A stretch of DNA of 64,000 nt from Akebia trifoliata (lineage: Eukaryota; Streptophyta; Magnoliopsida; Ranunculales; Lardizabalaceae), in assembly GCA_017979445.1 (NCBI GenBank), contig CM030705.1:13719040-13783039 (forward strand), in the 5' to 3' direction. Each line of letters begins with the position of its first letter. The stretch's first letter is position 1. Shown here piece after piece: positions 1 to 10,772 of this stretch. Under the pieces are notes generated by a model. That model saw nothing but the letters and a program-made list of their open reading frames with translations. It had not been told where the DNA came from and searched no databases. A program made the position numbers and the translations under genes.

Positions 1-439
1 CAAAGAATGTGAGGCCCCCACAAATAGCAAATTATCATTCACAGACTAAAGATGGGAAATCTTTTTACCATCTCTACAAACTTCAAGCTTTCTCCTATCG
101 ACCGCTCTAGACACAATTTTCCACAAAGCTTCAGCCACTGCTATAAAAATAGGAAAGTGGAATGAGAGTCCCAATGCCTCAAACCTCTAGAAACGAGAAA
201 AATCAAGCTGGGACTCCATTCAGTGAGTGGAAAAGGAAGGTGTAGATACAAATTTCATACTCCATATTCTCCATTTATCCCCCTAACATCAAAAACTTGA
301 GAATTTGGTGAGAGTATCGTAGTGGAGTGTTCTTTGTCAATTAGTTTTATGCATGTCAGAGAGTTTCCCTCCTCTTCCTCTTCTCCAAGATCCAATATCT
401 TGGGATCGAAAGTTTTGTCTAAATTGACCCTTCGTTTTT

Positions 440-1193
440 TGGTCTGCCACTTTAGATAAATTTTGAGTATTTATCATCGTATTGCGTGTAATAAAATTAT
501 TGATGATTTTTTGCTCCAGCAGCAAAGGATGTGAAGAAAATGTAAATCACCTTCTAATGCATTGTCAAGTGAAAAGTAATATTTGGCATTGTTTTTTCTC
601 ATGCTTTCACAAGCATCGGACTATTCATTTTTCTGTTTCAGACCTTTTTAGTAGTTGGGTGAATCTTGCTTGTAATGATAAATATAGAAGTTCTTTAGAA
701 TGTAAAGCATTGTCGTTTGCTGGGGTACTTGGCAAGAGAGACATGGGAGGACTTTCTTTATTTTTGATGAGTAGAAATAGTAGGACTTTCAGAAGGGAGA
801 ACAGCCTAGAAGCACATTTGATCCTCTGGACTGAATTGCATTCAGAGTTTGGGGGAATCTTTTAAAAGAGTTTGTGTTTAGATGGGACTTCATGGTCTTT
901 GGGGAGAACAACCTAGAAGCACATTTGATCCCCTGGACTGAATTGCATTCAGAGTTTGGGGGAATCTTTTAAAAGAGTTTGTGTTTAGATGGGACTTCAT
1001 GGTCTTTGGGGAAGGGTAGTTTGTTGGTCTTTTATAATTTGAGATGTTATGGGGGCTGGGGTACTTTAATGCATCTCTTTTGTGTTTGATAGTCCTCTCT
1101 AGGTAGGTCAGCTCAATCTCTGGGGAGGGCCTTTTTTGTATTCTTAGCTTTTCTGTAATGAAATCCCGTAAACTTCTCACAAGAAAAAAAAAA
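440..1193 (+). mobile_element. LINE (non-LTR retrotransposon) 3' end, degraded
   Basis: Translation of 482-865 gives the zinc-binding region found at the C-terminus of plant L1-type reverse transcriptases (zf-RVT): a Cys followed by VNHLLMHC and then IWHCFF, with later residues (FAGVLGKRD, SRNSRTF) echoing the usual W.....RN.R.F ending. Codons are missing and the frame drifts, so this is a dead 5'-truncated copy. After a noncoding tail the element ends in a run of A at about 1183-1193, as expected for target-primed insertion. It lies inside the large intron 7 of SEC6, antisense to that gene. Family assignment rests on the motif only; the left end is uncertain because 1-440 contains no recognisable reverse transcriptase sequence. 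Confidence 0.6.
795..1010 (+). repeat. 107-bp direct tandem duplication inside the LINE
   Basis: The stretch from GGGAGAACAGCC (795) to the second GGGAGAACAACC (902) is repeated once more almost without change, up to about 1010. The two copies differ at only two or three positions, so the duplication is much younger than the LINE decay around it. Confidence 0.9.
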
Positions 1194-2030
1194 TGGTTGG
1201 CACTATCATCATTACAGTCATTATTGCACAACAACTTATAAATTTACATATAGATAACATTAAGTACTAAATTCTCATCTAGAATATCAATAAAATAACT
1301 TGCAACAAAAGATCCAAATACAATAGATTGAATAGACAATAAAAAGAAACATCAAAACTTCATGAGAACAGGCAACTGTAAAACAATATTTTTTTTTTTT
1401 TTTTTTTTTTAAAGAGTAGCTGGAAACGTTTGTAGAATGGGTCACATTACCTTAGAGCGCGGACCAATGTCTGTGGGCTACAAAACAGATAGTAACAAAA
1501 TGAGCATCAAAAGCATAAGTCAAAGAAAACATATATAATTGAGATGTTAAAACTACACACGATTATATAAGCACAGAGTGTGTAATAAGAGAACCAATCT
1601 GGTCTTATGCTCGAGTGATCAACCATTGAGGCTGCTTTCTTACTTGGACAAACGATATGTTATGGGAAAAGAAGAAGAATCTCCGTATGATATTTATTAA
1701 CTTATAGAAAGAATAGAATATATTCACCGTGGGAGTTAATTTGATGGGTATTGGAAACAAAAGAAGTCTCAAATGGATGTATTGACATCATTGATTGACG
1801 AGTAGCAACTGGTAAGAGGGAAAGACAAAGTAATTCCCCTTAGTTGGGATGCGATAAGGCTTAGGATGATCATGATCATGAAAGAAGTAGGACCATGGCA
1901 TGTTGGAACACAAAACCAGTAAGAATCTTAGTTAGATTGAGGGGCAACATTCACTCATCAGTAAAGGTCCTTCTCGTCACGTGTACAAGGTACCCATCTG
2001 GTCGAAAGAGAAAACCACAAGTTGCTCCTG
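1194..2030. other. SEC6 intron 7 / unassigned sequence, no gene seen
   Basis: AT-rich sequence without a coding pattern on either strand. It holds a poly-T run at about 1388-1410. No SEC6 exon was found here. Confidence 0.5.
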
Positions 2031-2044
2031 TTGATGCATGACAG

Positions 2045-2278
2045 GTGGCAGCAGCAGCATGTATCATTGCTGGATCCTGCTTGGTAGCTCTGGGCAGAGC
2101 AAGGAAGAATAGGGAATCATGGTTTTCAGTCAAGCAAGATCTCTCATGCAAGCTGCTTGCGGAGAGTGGGAGAACCCGTGCTCAAATTGATGTGGCAAGA
2201 AATATTGAGGTGAAGTATGGAGGAATGGTACCTGAATGTAGGGTGATAGGAGGGGAAAATGCCTTCTTATATGCCTAA
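2045..2278 (+). other. Unrecognised open frame of 77 codons
   Basis: An open frame with somewhat higher GC than its surroundings starts with an Ala-rich stretch (MAAAACIIAG) and ends at a TAA after FLYA. The frame can be read upstream to about 1950 with one stop (TGA at 2039). I do not recognise the sequence. It lies on the opposite strand to SEC6 within intron 7. It may be chance, or a captured gene fragment within a transposon remnant. Confidence 0.2.
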
Positions 2279-2279
2279 T

Positions 2280-2897
2280 GACACAGAATTTTTCTAAAGG
2301 AGGGTATGAAGTTATGGGAATTGTGACAGATGGGGGAATGGCTTAGACAGGTGTTGAGCACTCAGATCCCATTTCAAACTAAAGGAACTGGAGGCTTGCA
2401 GATAAAAAAAGTTATCACGTTTATAACCAACATCCTCGTCTCTAAGGATATGTCTTGTTTTCAAAGCAATTCTCAAGAAACCAATTGCTCAGAAAAATAT
2501 TTTCCCAAAAGAAAGAAATCCCAGTGTTCGAATGTCAAGAGAAAAAGTCCATGATTTTGAAATTCAGCTGCTTGATTACCAACACAAAATCCGTTGAAAA
2601 ATCATTAAGATGCATATTTATGGTTACATACATTACTAAACATGCTCAAATCCCTAATTTACAAGACAACAACAATCAAAAGTGAACATCCCTAATTCTA
2701 GAACAACAGCAATTATTCAAAAACCAAATTTACAATATCAGATATCAAGAACCCACTCAACCCCCTACAATTTACAATATCAGAAATCAGAATAAGAAGA
2801 TGGGTCACATGCTCACAAACTCATGAAAACAAGAACAGAGACTGTCTTGACCGAGATAATTTGAGACGGTACGAAGCTTTATACCATGTTCACAAGC
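2280..2897. other. SEC6 intron 7, nothing recognised
   Basis: AT-rich intronic sequence with short A-rich open frames that show no domain. A short imperfect direct repeat (CCCTAATT with flanking sequence) occurs at 2652-2760. Confidence 0.4.
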
Positions 2898-3199
2898 TAT
2901 GTTATCTGGTTCGTCATTCGGTTGGTTCGAATTCGGGTTTGTGGTTCGCCACTCTAGAAAGAATTCAATTCGTAGAGTAGTTTGTTGGGGGCATTTAGGT
3001 CATTTATGGTAGTCTTGGAGAACAAGAACTAGATCAAGGGGGGCATGTCATCAGGTTGAAAACACAGTTATCTCGAACATTCACCAAAATGGGGAGGAAT
3101 TCTTTTTTTTTTTCCAAAACAGGGGGGGAAACGGGTACGCTTTCTCCACAAACTCAATATGAACTGAACCAAGAGCTGGTTCACTTCATACCGTTTCAT
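2898..3199. mobile_element. MITE copy, right end eroded (same family as 4331-4703)
   Basis: It starts TATGTTATCTGGTTCGTC and then follows the same order of blocks as the complete copy at 4331: a GGTTCGAATTC block, a CACTCT block, TTTAGGTCATTT, a GATCAAGGGG block, then GAACC...GGTTCACTT...TACCG. The right inverted end of the complete copy is not visible here. It is intronic in SEC6. Confidence 0.6.
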
Positions 3200-3468
3200 G
3201 GATCGGCATGGTAGGAACGAATCCAGAACACGTGTTACAGTTACAAAGGCTGCAATCTCTGGCCACCAAATGAACAACTGAATAATAGAACTACTTAATT
3301 TACTTACAAGTACATCCAAGAATTTAGATTTAGGAAACAGTGTCTCCAGAATTAGTGATAAGGGAACCATAATACAAACTAATAAAATGTTTAGTTGTAA
3401 AATGCAACATACTTTGAATGCACAAGATAACCGAGAGGACAGAGGTTCCCAAAAGAAAAAGTCAATAC

Positions 3469-6400
3469 CTCTCTTTAGCAAGTTTAAAGAAATTGGAAAC
3501 GTGGTCCCACAATGTCTTTTCAAACGTCTCCCAGGTTCTATCTACATCTTCAAAGTATTCTCTAGGAAAGATCCACACACAAATTCCATCAGTTACCATT
3601 TATCCAACCTGACACCATAGCCATCATTCTTAAAAGACTATAAACAATTTAAGTGATCTCAGAATATGATGGTTCCTTTGTGCATGAATCTTGAAAGTCA
3701 ACAACATTTTGATTCCAGATTTACTAAGCAATAAAATCACCAAGACATACTTTAAAAGTTGAACCAGCTCAGCCAAAGAAGAACAAGACATGGCCACCAC
3801 AGAAATTAAAAAGAAAGAAGTCTGACCTTAGTCTCCCAACCTCTTCCTTATGAGATGATGCAGCTGCTAATGCAAACCGCCTCTTTCCATCAAGTGCTGT
3901 TAATCTCTACATCGACACAAAAAAGAAAATGCACTAAATGATAGATACAGTGACACATACAACCTAAATTGTATTCAAGTTAAATAGAAAGTAAGATAGC
4001 AAGTTGGCGAGATTAGGATGAAATAATAAATGCCAAGTCTTATAAGGATACCTCATATGTATTAATGAGTTCTTTATCATCACTCAGAGAATCACGTGCC
4101 TCAGATGCTTCAACAGAAATGGACATCATCCCCTCCACATCCTAAACAAAATGAACAAGTAACTAAATAAAAACCATAAGGCAAAGGAGAACAATAACAG
4201 GGGCCAAAATATTCTCACGGCCACTGAATTTCTGCATGTATGGCTGCCAGAAGTGGTTTTAGGAAAAAGCACATAAAAATCAGCAACGTTGACAGCAAAT
4301 AGTAGAATAGAACTTTCCTTCCAAAATGTCTATGTTACCTGGTTCACTCAGTTCGAATTCAAGTTCATGGTTCGTCACTCTTGGATGAACCCAGTTCGAA
4401 GACGTAGTTCGTGGTGGATATTTAAGTCATTTTTGTTAATCTCATAGAAGAAGACTCGGGTCAAGGGGAGATATCATCCGTTTAAAACAAGGGGTATCTT
4501 TAATATTGACCAAATCTTGGGATTTCTAAATAAGGGTCATCTCTAATATTGACAAAACCATGGGGGAATCTTTAAAATTCACCCAAATAAGGGGGTTTGT
4601 TAGGTTCGCTGTTTTTTATGAACCCACCATGAATCGAACCTCAAACTGGTTCAGTTTGTACCAATTCGCACTTCACTACTATATTAGCGAACCAGGTAAC
4701 ATACTGAACATTCACCTATTAGATAATCACCACGTGTAAAGCTTAATAAGCAGGAGGCTGGCTAGTAGTCTGACCTTTAGAGTTGTGTTCAAGTTGTTCC
4801 TCACATTGCTAAGGAGCTTTATCTGATCATGGTTTTCAATTAATGTTTGACATTCTTGACAGAGCCTGATACATAAGAAAGCCAGAAAAACACACGATCA
4901 TAACCCGAAATTACTTCAACACATGAAAGCTAAATACTTCTACATCTAGAATGTAAGAGATACCATAGCCATAGGAGTATCAAAATGCATAATACAGAGA
5001 GGCCATACTTTTCAATTGAAAGGAAGTTCTCACGGAGCTCATTTATTGTCTTTTGAGATAAGGAAAGCGCTTCTAGCCCAGACTGAGCCTGTTCCACCTG
5101 CATGGAAAGCGTAGTTGATTAAAACCCATACAATATAGACATGGACTTGTGTGTTAGCCGCCAAAACTAGTATAAACAAGACACACTAATCCCCGCAAAC
5201 CCAATAAGTCAACCCATCCGTACAACGTATTTCACATGGTGAAAGCTTTGTTTGGTTTTTCTTTTTCTTTTTTGTTTCTTTTTTTTGGTGTAGGGGGTGG
5301 GGGTGTCTGATGGTGATAAACATACCTTCAAAATACTTAAGTTCATGCTAACGGCATATTTATTTAGATATACTCATATAAAGATTAAATACATATAGCA
5401 ATATCTTTACTATTATAATGAGAAGGCGGAGTAGAAGTGGTTCGGTACCAAAATTTGAATGGCCATATATGCCCTCACATTTATATTTAAATTTAATATA
5501 ATCAGAATCATTTTGGTAAAAAACAGTACGCTTAGAATTCAAAATTACAGAAGTATCCTTTTTACTATGCAATCTTCAAAAACCCTTTAATCAATATTTT
5601 AAATTACAAATAAGTCATTTTGATACATGTGCATTTGCATCACCTTCTAGTACAAATAATAGCTGAAAACAAAACACTTGGATATTTAAAGGTGCTGTTA
5701 GTAAAAAGTATCCGCATGTGTGTAGCACTAGAATGACAGTGTCCAACATGGAAAATTCTTAGAAAACTAAATCAGTTGAGAGGTACAAAAAATGGTAAGT
5801 GATCCATGACTCAATATGATAATAATAAGTTCTTAGAAGAAAATAATAATAATAATAATAATAACAATATAACAATGTTAAATTCGATATCAATGGTAGC
5901 AGGATAGGCATACCTGCTCCGCGACCATAGTACTGAGTTGTGCATCATTTGCCTGATATTACAAAGTGCAGCATTCAGTATAAAACATAAATGTTACTAA
6001 CAAACCTTTATCACATAAAGCTAATGTAATATCATCCAATTAAAGAAAAATCAAACCTACCAACATCTCACCTCCACAAGGAAGCAAAACATCTTAACAA
6101 ACATGCTCCAAAAAAAATTCCTTTTTTCCTTATCAAAATCCCAATCCCAGAGATGGGATAGGAAAATTAATTGATCCCAGTCAATCCAAAATCACTAGGA
6201 ATCGCATTCTAATCACAATTTTATTGGATAGTTATTAAAACTCCGATCGGAATTTTAACTACTAAAATGGTCGATAACACAGATTATAATTCACAACAAA
6301 AAATTCAATTTGAGATAACAAAATTGCACAATATAATAGTCGAATTGGTACCTGTTGCCGAGTAATATAATCCGATTTAATCGAAGAAATGGATGATAAG

Positions 6401-6480
6401 AGTTCGGGAAGCGGTAACAGCTTCGCAACCTCACGAACTGCTGCTTCTTTAGCTTCGATGCCGAGATCTTCGCCCATCAT
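3469..6480 (-). CDS. SEC6: Exocyst complex component SEC6, exons 1-7 (5' part of gene)
   Basis: SEC6 is a subunit of the exocyst, the octameric complex that tethers secretory vesicles to the plasma membrane and cell plate. Reading the minus strand, seven exons join in frame with GT-AG introns: 6480-6352, 5952-5914, 5097-5009, 4865-4775, 4141-4052, 3906-3827 and 3561-3469 (611 nt, about 203 residues). The product starts MMGEDLGIEAKEAAVREVA and runs through LLPLPELL, the short exon ANDAQLSTMVAEQ, then VEQAQSGLE, LCQECQTLI, NNLNTTLKDVEGMMSISVEA, LDGKRRFALAAA and the REYFEDVDRTWETFEKTLW block, all matching plant SEC6 from memory. This is the helical N-terminal rod. Plant SEC6 is about 750 residues, so roughly 70% is outside the window: no further exon was seen between 3468 and 1. 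The start is the first of two adjacent ATGs; no frameshift or stop was found. Confidence 0.93.
4331..4703. mobile_element. MITE with 18-bp terminal inverted repeats in SEC6 intron 4
   Basis: The left end TATGTTACCTGGTTCACT (4331-4348) matches the reverse complement of the right end, TATGTTACCTGGTTCGCT (4703-4686), with one mismatch. The 373-bp body has no coding capacity. No convincing target-site duplication was seen, so the superfamily is open. Related pieces occur at 2898-3199 and 58868-58941. Confidence 0.75.
5404..5655. repeat. Interspersed repeat in SEC6 intron 2, inverted copy of 43661-43945
   Basis: The segment from ACTATTATAATGAGAAGG to CACCTTCTAGTAC is the reverse complement, with scattered changes, of 43661-43945 in DPE1 intron 2. 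It shares the block reading GCCATATATGCCCTCACATT here and the flanking GGTTCGGTACCAAAATTTGA block. It is a short non-coding element, type unknown. Confidence 0.7.
5841..5863. repeat. (AAT)n microsatellite
   Basis: A run of about eight AAT/ATA units in SEC6 intron 2. Confidence 0.9.
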
Positions 6481-7202
6481 ATTGCCTACACTACGCAAAA
6501 GATCTCATTCAAGCACATAAACATCCTTGGAAAAAAAAATCAAACAAAAATCTTTGAAAATTGAACAAATTAGGGTTTCTAATACTTGGAACGAAGAATC
6601 CACTAAATGAGAAACAGATTTAGAAAAAATAAAATTAAAAATTCTGGTTTTTGAAGGATAAATGAAAAGTATTATACAGTTGACACCCTAGAAACCTGAA
6701 TTAAGGATCTGGAATTCTGGATTGAGAAATTCACTCTTAAAACGATTGGAGACGATTTACAGCTGATATTGGTATCTCTCTTAATTCCGATGTGTAAGAG
6801 ATTTTGAGACCTGAGATGTTCCTAATTACATTTCCCCTTGGTCAGAAAGAAGAGACCATGGCAACACTCCGGTTTTTTTCAAAAAAAACGTCTCATTTAA
6901 AACGCGTTTTGAAACTTGTACAATTAGACCAGTAAAAAAAAATTAAACCCTTGGCTTTGCTCATAAACCGATTCTAGAATCTGAGGTGACGTTTGATTTG
7001 GATTATCGATCTTATTTTTTCATAATCAACAATCATCAAAAATTAGAATAGTTCTCAGATTTTTCTATTAATTGCTACACACAATTCACTTATGACGATC
7101 TTGAAATAATAATTATTGATAATCCTAATAATCAATATTAATAAAAATATAATTATAATTAACAATAATTATAATAATAATGAGGTCAACAACAAGTATA
7201 AT
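6481..7202 (-). promoter_or_regulatory. SEC6 5' leader and putative promoter region
   Basis: About 720 bp separate the SEC6 start codon from the first transposon-derived sequence (LTR fragment at 7203). The part next to the gene (6481-6900) is unique-looking; 7040-7190 is almost pure A/T. No TATA box position can be assigned with confidence. Whatever controls SEC6 transcription must lie here or in the transposon-rich DNA beyond. Confidence 0.4.
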
Positions 7203-7400
7203 TGTAGATACCTCATTTTTGTATTCATTAATTTGTCGATGTGACTATTGTAATTTCCGACGATGGACAGATATTTTAAACGTTTTTATTTGTTTTTAGA
7301 TATATTTCTAGAACTTGAATGAGATATTACATGCAAACTTTAAGAATCATGTTACGTTAGGAAAATGTGACTCGAAACATATAAAACACAATTTTGGGAT
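7203..7400 (+). mobile_element. LTR fragment, 5' end of the family seen at 33745-35267
   Basis: It begins TGTAGATACCTCATTTTTGT and follows the start of the LTR at 33745 (TGTAGATACCACATTTTCGC) through blocks around GATGGACAGAT, GATATATTTCTAGAA and TTACGTTAGGAAAA, then stops where viral sequence begins. It is a truncated LTR of a gypsy-type element. Confidence 0.6.
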
Positions 7401-7435
7401 AAAAAAAAGTTTTACATGAAAAATGGTATAAAAAA

Positions 7436-8701
7436 ATGAATACCATATATTGTAAAGAAAAAATACAAGACTTACTAAGCAAAAGATTAATAAGACCAAG
7501 TAATTTCCCTTGGAGTTGTCCAACATTTTATGTTCGAAAACATTCGGAAATAGAGAGAGGAGCACCCAGGTTAGTAATAAATTATAAACTCCTAAATGAT
7601 GCACTTAGATGGATAAGATATCCAATACCAAATAAAAATGATCTACTAAATAAGTTATATGAAGCCACAATTTTCTCAAAATTTAATATGAAATCAGGAT
7701 TCTGGCAAATAAAAGTAGCAAATCAAGAAAGGTATAAAACAGCTTTCACAGTACCATTTGGACATTACGAATGGAATGTAATGCCATTTGGATTAAAAAA
7801 TGCACCAAGTGAATTCCAATGAATAATGAATGATATTTTCAATCAATACTCAAAATTTATAATAGTGTACATAGATGACATCCTTATATATTCAAAAACA
7901 ATAGACCAACACTGGAAACATCTAGAAGCTTTTGTCAATACAATAAAGTTCAATGGTTTGGTAGTATCAGCCCCAAAAATAGTATTATTTCAAACCCAGA
8001 TTAAATTTTTAGGACACAATGTAAAAAATGGAACAATAATTCCAATAAATAGGTCACTACAGTTTGCAAACAAATTCCCCAATGAAATAAGGGATAAAAA
8101 ACAGTTACAAAGATTTTTATGAAGTCTCAATTATGTAAAAGATTTCTATCAGAACCTCCATATAATAGCCAAACCCCTATTTCAAATATTAAGAAAGAAG
8201 GCTCCAGAGTGGACAAGGGAACATACAGAAGCAGTTAAACAGCTAAAATTAAGATTACAAGAAATACCCTGTTTAAATATTCCAGACCCCCAATTATTGA
8301 AAATAGTAGAAACTGATGCAAATGACTTAGGATATGGAGGAATATTAAAATAAGAAACAAAGAAAAATCAAGAACAACTAATAAGATACACTTCTGGCAC
8401 TTGGAATCCTACACAACAAAAATATTCAACAGTAAAGAAAGAAATTTTATCCATTGTTTTATGTATTTCAAAATTCCAAGAGGATTTACTCAATCAAGAA
8501 TTTATTTTAAGAATAGATTGCAAATCAGCAAAATTTATTTTAGAAAATGATGTAAAAAATATTGCTTCAAAACATATTTTTACCAGATGGCAGGCCATAC
8601 TATCTATTTTTTATTTTAAAATATAATACATAAAGGGAGAAACTAACTCTATACCAGATTTTCTTACTAGAGAATTCTTACAAGGTAAGAAAAATGAGTG
8701 A
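7436..8701 (+). pseudogene. Caulimovirid reverse transcriptase-RNase H region, broken
   Basis: One reading frame carries the RT palm and fingers (LVINYKLLN, the MPFGLKNAPSEFQ block, the YIDD catalytic loop near 7868-7880 and FLGH near 8008) and then RNase H (an ETDAN start at about 8308, a YSTVKKEIL block and the IDCKSAKF block). In the virus this enzyme copies pregenomic RNA into DNA and removes the RNA. The frame is interrupted by four stops at 7820, 8120, 8351 and 8624 and ends at 8699-8701, without any frameshift. The first residues of the RT domain and everything upstream (capsid, protease) are missing, so the 5' edge at 7436 is the integration or rearrangement edge and not a true start. 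Confidence 0.9.
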
Positions 8702-9566
8702 AAACCCTTTGAAACCCAAATCCAAGAATTCATATGCAATGGCACTGGCAGTCCCTAAAATAACTCCAGTAAATCCTCTTCAATTTGGCTCCCCAAGCAA
8801 CCTTTCCAACAAGTTCCAAGTTTTAGGAACTACAAGCCCAATAAAATCCTATTCTCAAACAGTAACAACTTCTTCATCACAAAGTTAAGAACAAGAACCC
8901 ATACCTACTTTCTCACTAAGGCCCCAATACATTTACAAGTCCAATCTAAGCTCAATCATGACAATAGAACCAGAGTTAGAAAAGTCTTGCCCAAAAACAA
9001 TTGCCCAGTCAATTTTCATCAAGCCAAATTGGTTCGCTGAATGGTGGAACCAATACGGACCAGTACCAGCTATCCTTCCTGCACCTGTACAAGAAGGATC
9101 TCAATATTTCATTCAAAATTTCATAGCCCCAGACCATTTAAGTCAAACTCCAAACATGTTAACCTTCTTTGCACAATTCTCCCTAGCCTGGATCTCTTGT
9201 TGGGAATATTGCACAGGCTCCATTTCTCAATTTTACCCAATCTCTGTATTTTCAAGAAAATTCAAAGTCAAATGATGGGCAAATTTACGATTTGAAAAAG
9301 CTACCAAAACAGGAGTTACTGCATGGCTACATAGTCATCCTCAACAGTCAAGAATAACTACACCAAGTTCTTCAGAATTCCCATTGTCCAAGTCACAGCT
9401 TCAAACCAAGTTAGCAGGAGCATCATCCAAAGTAGAAATGTGCAAGCACCTACTCGAAGCACTATTCCAAGTTGATGAAGAAAAAGATCCTTTTGAAGAC
9501 TTTACACCCCTTAATGAAGATGACTGTGAAGGAATTCTTCCTCCCTGTCATTATCCAAGTATTTGA
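8694..9566 (+). pseudogene. Second pararetrovirus ORF, unknown function, two stops
   Basis: Its ATG lies in ATGAGTGA and overlaps the stop codon of the RT frame by eight bases. The frame is open to 9566 except for TAA at 8886 and TGA at 9273 (about 290 codons). The first part is Ser/Pro/Lys-rich; the middle has a Trp-rich patch (FAEWWNQYGP, ISCWEYC) and the end is acidic. I see no known domain. A second ORF placed this way is a feature of Florendovirus, whose ORF2 has no assigned role. No signal peptide or membrane segment was seen. Confidence 0.65.
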
Positions 9567-10286
9567 AGATAAGAGAATCAAGTCAAGACAAGGAAATTCA
9601 CAACAAGTGAACCAAGTCAAGTCAAGTCAAGGAAATCAACAACAATTGAATCAAGTCAAGAACCAGATCGTTCAAGAAGGATCCAGATTAATATGTAGAT
9701 AACTCTCTGAAAATATCTCTAGTGGGAAACCACCCAAAGGCAGCCGCCCACGTGCTGTTAGAGATAATTTTCATTAATAGTTTCTCTTTTGGATTCTAAT
9801 GACCACCTGTCCATCCCTGTCTATCAACCTATCCATTCCTGTCTATCCTTATCCTTCCACTAAAGCTTTACCCATAAAATGAAAGCCAGCTGTCTGTCCT
9901 ACCCTCCTTGATTCTCTCCTCTCAATTATTGAGTCCAAGTTGAATGAAAATCTTCCTCCAGAAATACCCAACAAAAGAAAAAGTTACACGTGTCCAACTT
10001 ATCCAGACTTCAAAAAATTATTTTCAAATCCGTCCCCTTTAAATGGAGAGAGAAACTTCAAGAGCAAGACACCGAAAAATTTTCAGAAAACCTTCACTAG
10101 CCAACCAACAGCCCCTCAAACAATCGCTCAACCATAACCTTTCTTTTTCGTCTTCCAGAATCCAGAAGAGAAATTATTTAGGTAATCTTTCGTTAAGATT
10201 ATATTTCAAAGCAGCTTTTGTCTTTATGTTTTATCGTTGTAATTTAAACAAGTTTGTTGTAATTTAAACAAGTTTATTATCATATT
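9567..10286 (+). promoter_or_regulatory. Pararetrovirus intergenic region (likely pregenomic promoter and leader)
   Basis: This stretch between the second ORF and the next open frame corresponds to the viral intergenic region, which in caulimovirids carries the pregenomic RNA promoter and polyadenylation signal. Visible features: a repeated CAAGTCAAG/GGAAATCAACAA motif at 9573-9665, a C-rich block ending CACGTG near 9751, and CTGTCTATC/CTGTCCATC repeats at 9808-9850. No TATA box can be fixed with confidence. Confidence 0.45.
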
Positions 10287-10298
10287 TTGCTATCTATC

Positions 10299-10568
10299 AT
10301 GCCTCGTTATAATTTTAATATTGAAGAAAGGTATGAGTTATTAAGGGTTTATTTTGAAGAATTAGTTTTAAAAGAATTATCATATTCAAGAGAAGGTAGG
10401 CCAAGAGATGAAGAATATTGGGAAAACCATCAAAAATTAATAGAAGTTAGAGAAGAGTTCTTCAAAATTTCTCAATTAAGATTTGAAGAAAGAAACCCTT
10501 GGATTAAATTCTTACCTAAACAAGATCGTGGAGGCTTTAGATATATAGGACCACATAACTATCCATAG
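10299..10568 (+). CDS. Intact short ORF in the pararetrovirus leader, unknown function
   Basis: From ATG 10299 (an upstream in-frame ATG exists at 10287) a frame of 89 codons runs to a TAG just before the primer-binding site. The product is highly charged (ERYELLRVYFEELVLKEL, then many Glu/Arg) and predicted mainly helical, with an aromatic tail. It has no stop or frameshift, unlike the RT frame. I do not recognise a family. It sits between the second ORF and the primer site, where caulimovirid leaders often hold small ORFs; here it is longer than is usual for those. Confidence 0.5.
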   Translation: MPRYNFNIEERYELLRVYFEELVLKELSYSREGRPRDEEYWENHQKLIEVREEFFKISQLRFEERNPWIKFLPKQDRGGFRYIGPHNYP

Positions 10569-10600
10569 AATTTATCCGAAGTTAAAGATCCTGAGCAGAA

Positions 10601-10618
10601 TGGTATCAGAGCCATGTT
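10601..10618 (+). other. tRNA-Met primer-binding site of the pararetrovirus
   Basis: TGGTATCAGAGCCATGTT matches the complement of the 3' end of plant initiator tRNA-Met, the minus-strand primer used by Caulimoviridae. By convention it marks position 1 of the viral genome, which shows that the segment crosses the genome origin. Confidence 0.9.
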
Positions 10619-10772
10619 CTTTCAAGATATCAGTTTGAATAAAGAATCAATGGTAAATTCATTTGAAAAATTTTCGTTTGACCCAAGTCGCGTATCCCTC
10701 TTATAGGTCAGATGAGTCGCTTTTCGGGAATAAATCGTTGACAGTCCGGAAAATTTATCTTCTGAAGTTACT

